Assembly: GCA_964571135.1 (NCBI GenBank)
Contig: CAZMZW010000001.1
Span: 310,001-374,000 of the forward strand
DNA length: 64,000 nt
Direction of reading: 5' to 3'
Source: CAZMZW01 sp964571135
GTDB taxonomy: Bacteria; Chloroflexota; Anaerolineae; Anaerolineales; Anaerolineaceae
This document shows positions 63,155 to 64,000 of the stretch, piece after piece. How positions within the stretch are numbered: the stretch's first letter is position 1; each line of letters starts with the position of its first letter. The translations under genes were made by a program, and so were the position numbers. The notes beneath the pieces are model-generated. The model was not told the DNA's origin and did not search any database. It saw only the letters and a list, made by a program, of their open reading frames with translations.

Positions 63155-63338
63155 GACGCACCAGGGGGTTGAACCCTGAACCTACTGATTAAGAGTCAGT
63201 AATCAGCATGTCTAAAGCGTAGTACGGCGTCTATTGTGTCTATACAGTACACAAAAATGGGAGAAAAGTGTCCACAGCGTCCATATTGTCTACACAGTAG
63301 TACAGCGATTGCATCCGCGTTACACCAGGGAAGGCGAC
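63155..63338. repeat. att-like module 4: best-preserved tRNA-Lys 3' portion plus arm
   Basis: The first 46 nt on the minus strand fold perfectly: anticodon stem ACTGA/TCAGT with loop CTCTTAA (CUU, Lys), variable loop AGGTT, T stem CAGGG/CCCTG with loop TTCAACC, acceptor strand GTGCGTC. No D arm or 5' acceptor strand exists upstream, so it is not a functional tRNA gene. The arm contains repeated words TGTCTATACAGTACACA, TGTCCACAGCG and TGTCTACACAGT and closes with GGGAAGGCGAC. To its right, 63339-63549 shows no gene. Confidence 0.75.
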
Positions 63339-63549
63339 AAAAAGATTTTCTTAATCCTAACATCAAATGTAACAAATGGGCTGAGATGCATTAAATGCAA
63401 CACTGCTTCAACCCATGGCAGATACCACTTCTTAATATGAATTTTTGAAGACTAACTTCTGGGCAGCCACATACAATCATTATTAATTTGTTATGCTTAA
63501 GAAGCATCTCAAACTGCGTTTACTTCAATGAAATTGGTGTTTTCCCAGA

Positions 63550-64000
63550 CTATTCCTTTGGTTTAAAGGAGGCATAGCTGAAAAAAGCCTGCATAATTCG
63601 GGGGTAACTCTGGGGAAATAATTGACACAACCTAAAGATCAGGCGGGCATCTGCTCCAATAATTATGCTGTTGCGCTTTTTTAGCATAGCATGCAATATC
63701 TTTTTTACGGTTTTATCTGCGTCCAAGAAAGCGAGTTTGGTGAATAGATCGTGGGAGATTTCCCGCTCATTTTCCGGCAGATTAGGGGCGTTGCGGATCA
63801 AGTTAGTTTTGACCCCTCCGGGATGTACCACCATAATATGCACTTTCGAACCCGCCAGCTCCGCCTGCAGCGATTCGGTCAATCCTCTTACCGCTGACTT
63901 GCTGATGCTGTAAGCAGAGTGGCCGAACAATCCCACCAATCCAGCCAAACTGGAGACGTTCACGATATAGGCTTCCGGGCGTATCTTGAGGTGTGGCAGA
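63550..64000 (-). CDS. SDR-family oxidoreductase, 5' end cut by the window edge
   Basis: The C-terminal 150 residues of a classical short-chain dehydrogenase. The catalytic Ser lies in IVNVSSLAGLVG, and Tyr and Lys in YSISKSAVRGLTESLQAEL; VHIMVVHPGGVKTNL is the post-active-site strand and loop. The reading frame continues to the edge, and the internal GTG sometimes taken as a start is simply the Val before Asn-Val-Ser-Ser. The substrate is unknown; the extended C-terminus of about 60 residues resembles SDRs acting on lipid or steroid-like molecules. Confidence 0.85.
   Translation of the reverse strand, partial: LPHLKIRPEAYIVNVSSLAGLVGLFGHSAYSISKSAVRGLTESLQAELAGSKVHIMVVHPGGVKTNLIRNAPNLPENEREISHDLFTKLAFLDADKTVKKILHAMLKKRNSIIIGADARLIFRLCQLFPQSYPRIMQAFFSYASFKPKE

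Noticed and set aside
63155..63200. Functional tRNA-Lys gene
   Set aside because: Only the anticodon arm to the 3' end is present; the D arm and 5' acceptor strand are missing.
1..64000. CRISPR array or insertion-sequence transposase
   Set aside because: No regularly spaced repeat-spacer pattern and no transposase-like frame was found on reading both strands.

Overview
The window is chromosomal DNA from a bacterium of moderate G+C. My best guess is an uncultured, probably anaerobic member of Chloroflexota (Anaerolineae-like). This is an inference from gene style: many Cys-anchored lipoproteins, a tungsten aldehyde oxidoreductase, an alkylglycerone-phosphate synthase, a 7TM/GAF hybrid kinase and a large glycosyltransferase block. 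No rRNA, intact tRNA, CRISPR array or transposase is visible, so the placement is not proven.

Layout. 1-7.1 kb holds mixed housekeeping and hypothetical genes: a PEPCK/HPr-kinase-fold protein, a small membrane protein, a lipoprotein, an ether-lipid synthase, an ICMT-type methyltransferase and a broken methyltransferase. 7.4-23.4 kb is a self-contained catabolic regulon. A rightward operon encodes a MoaD/ThiS-like protein, RraA-like aldolase, Ldh2 dehydrogenase, AOR, cupin, creatininase-family hydrolase, zinc dehydrogenase, TIM-barrel epimerase and divergent PEPCK. It is followed by an IclR regulator. A leftward operon encodes a Liv-type ABC importer and a second zinc dehydrogenase. Both operon promoters have nearly the same -35/-10 sequence and the same three-half-site GAGAC/GTCTC operator at identical spacing. 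A shorter version of the operator lies on the iclR promoter. 23.6-27.1 kb carries a DMT transporter, a phosphodiesterase lipoprotein and an AlkD-like protein.

27.1-41.8 kb is a leftward, AT-richer block of 14 genes for surface polysaccharide assembly: GT2, GT4 and GT10 glycosyltransferases, a methyltransferase and a Wzt-type ABC ATPase with no permease partner in view. It abuts about 0.8 kb of palindrome-rich repeats (41.98-42.76 kb). 42.8-48.2 kb contains the oxidative TCA entry: citrate synthase, divergent from isocitrate dehydrogenase and aconitase. 48.3-55.8 kb has a methyltransferase, an OB-domain/thermonuclease pair and a signalling trio (hybrid histidine kinase, single receiver, receiver-PP2C phosphatase).

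55.8-63.4 kb is the most unusual part. Four directly repeated modules of about 180 bp each begin with the 3' portion of a tRNA (three resemble tRNA-Lys, one a different tRNA) and continue into a shared arm. They cut the region into one-gene cassettes encoding a GH/DUF5010-like lipoprotein, a 70-aa L7/L12-CTD-like protein and a beta-helix lipoprotein. A polysaccharide-deacetylase lipoprotein lies just outside. A second repeat family, about 109 bp with nested palindromes, brackets the whole stretch. I read this as serial site-specific integration at tRNA 3' ends, with the integrase no longer present in the window. The right edge cuts an SDR gene.
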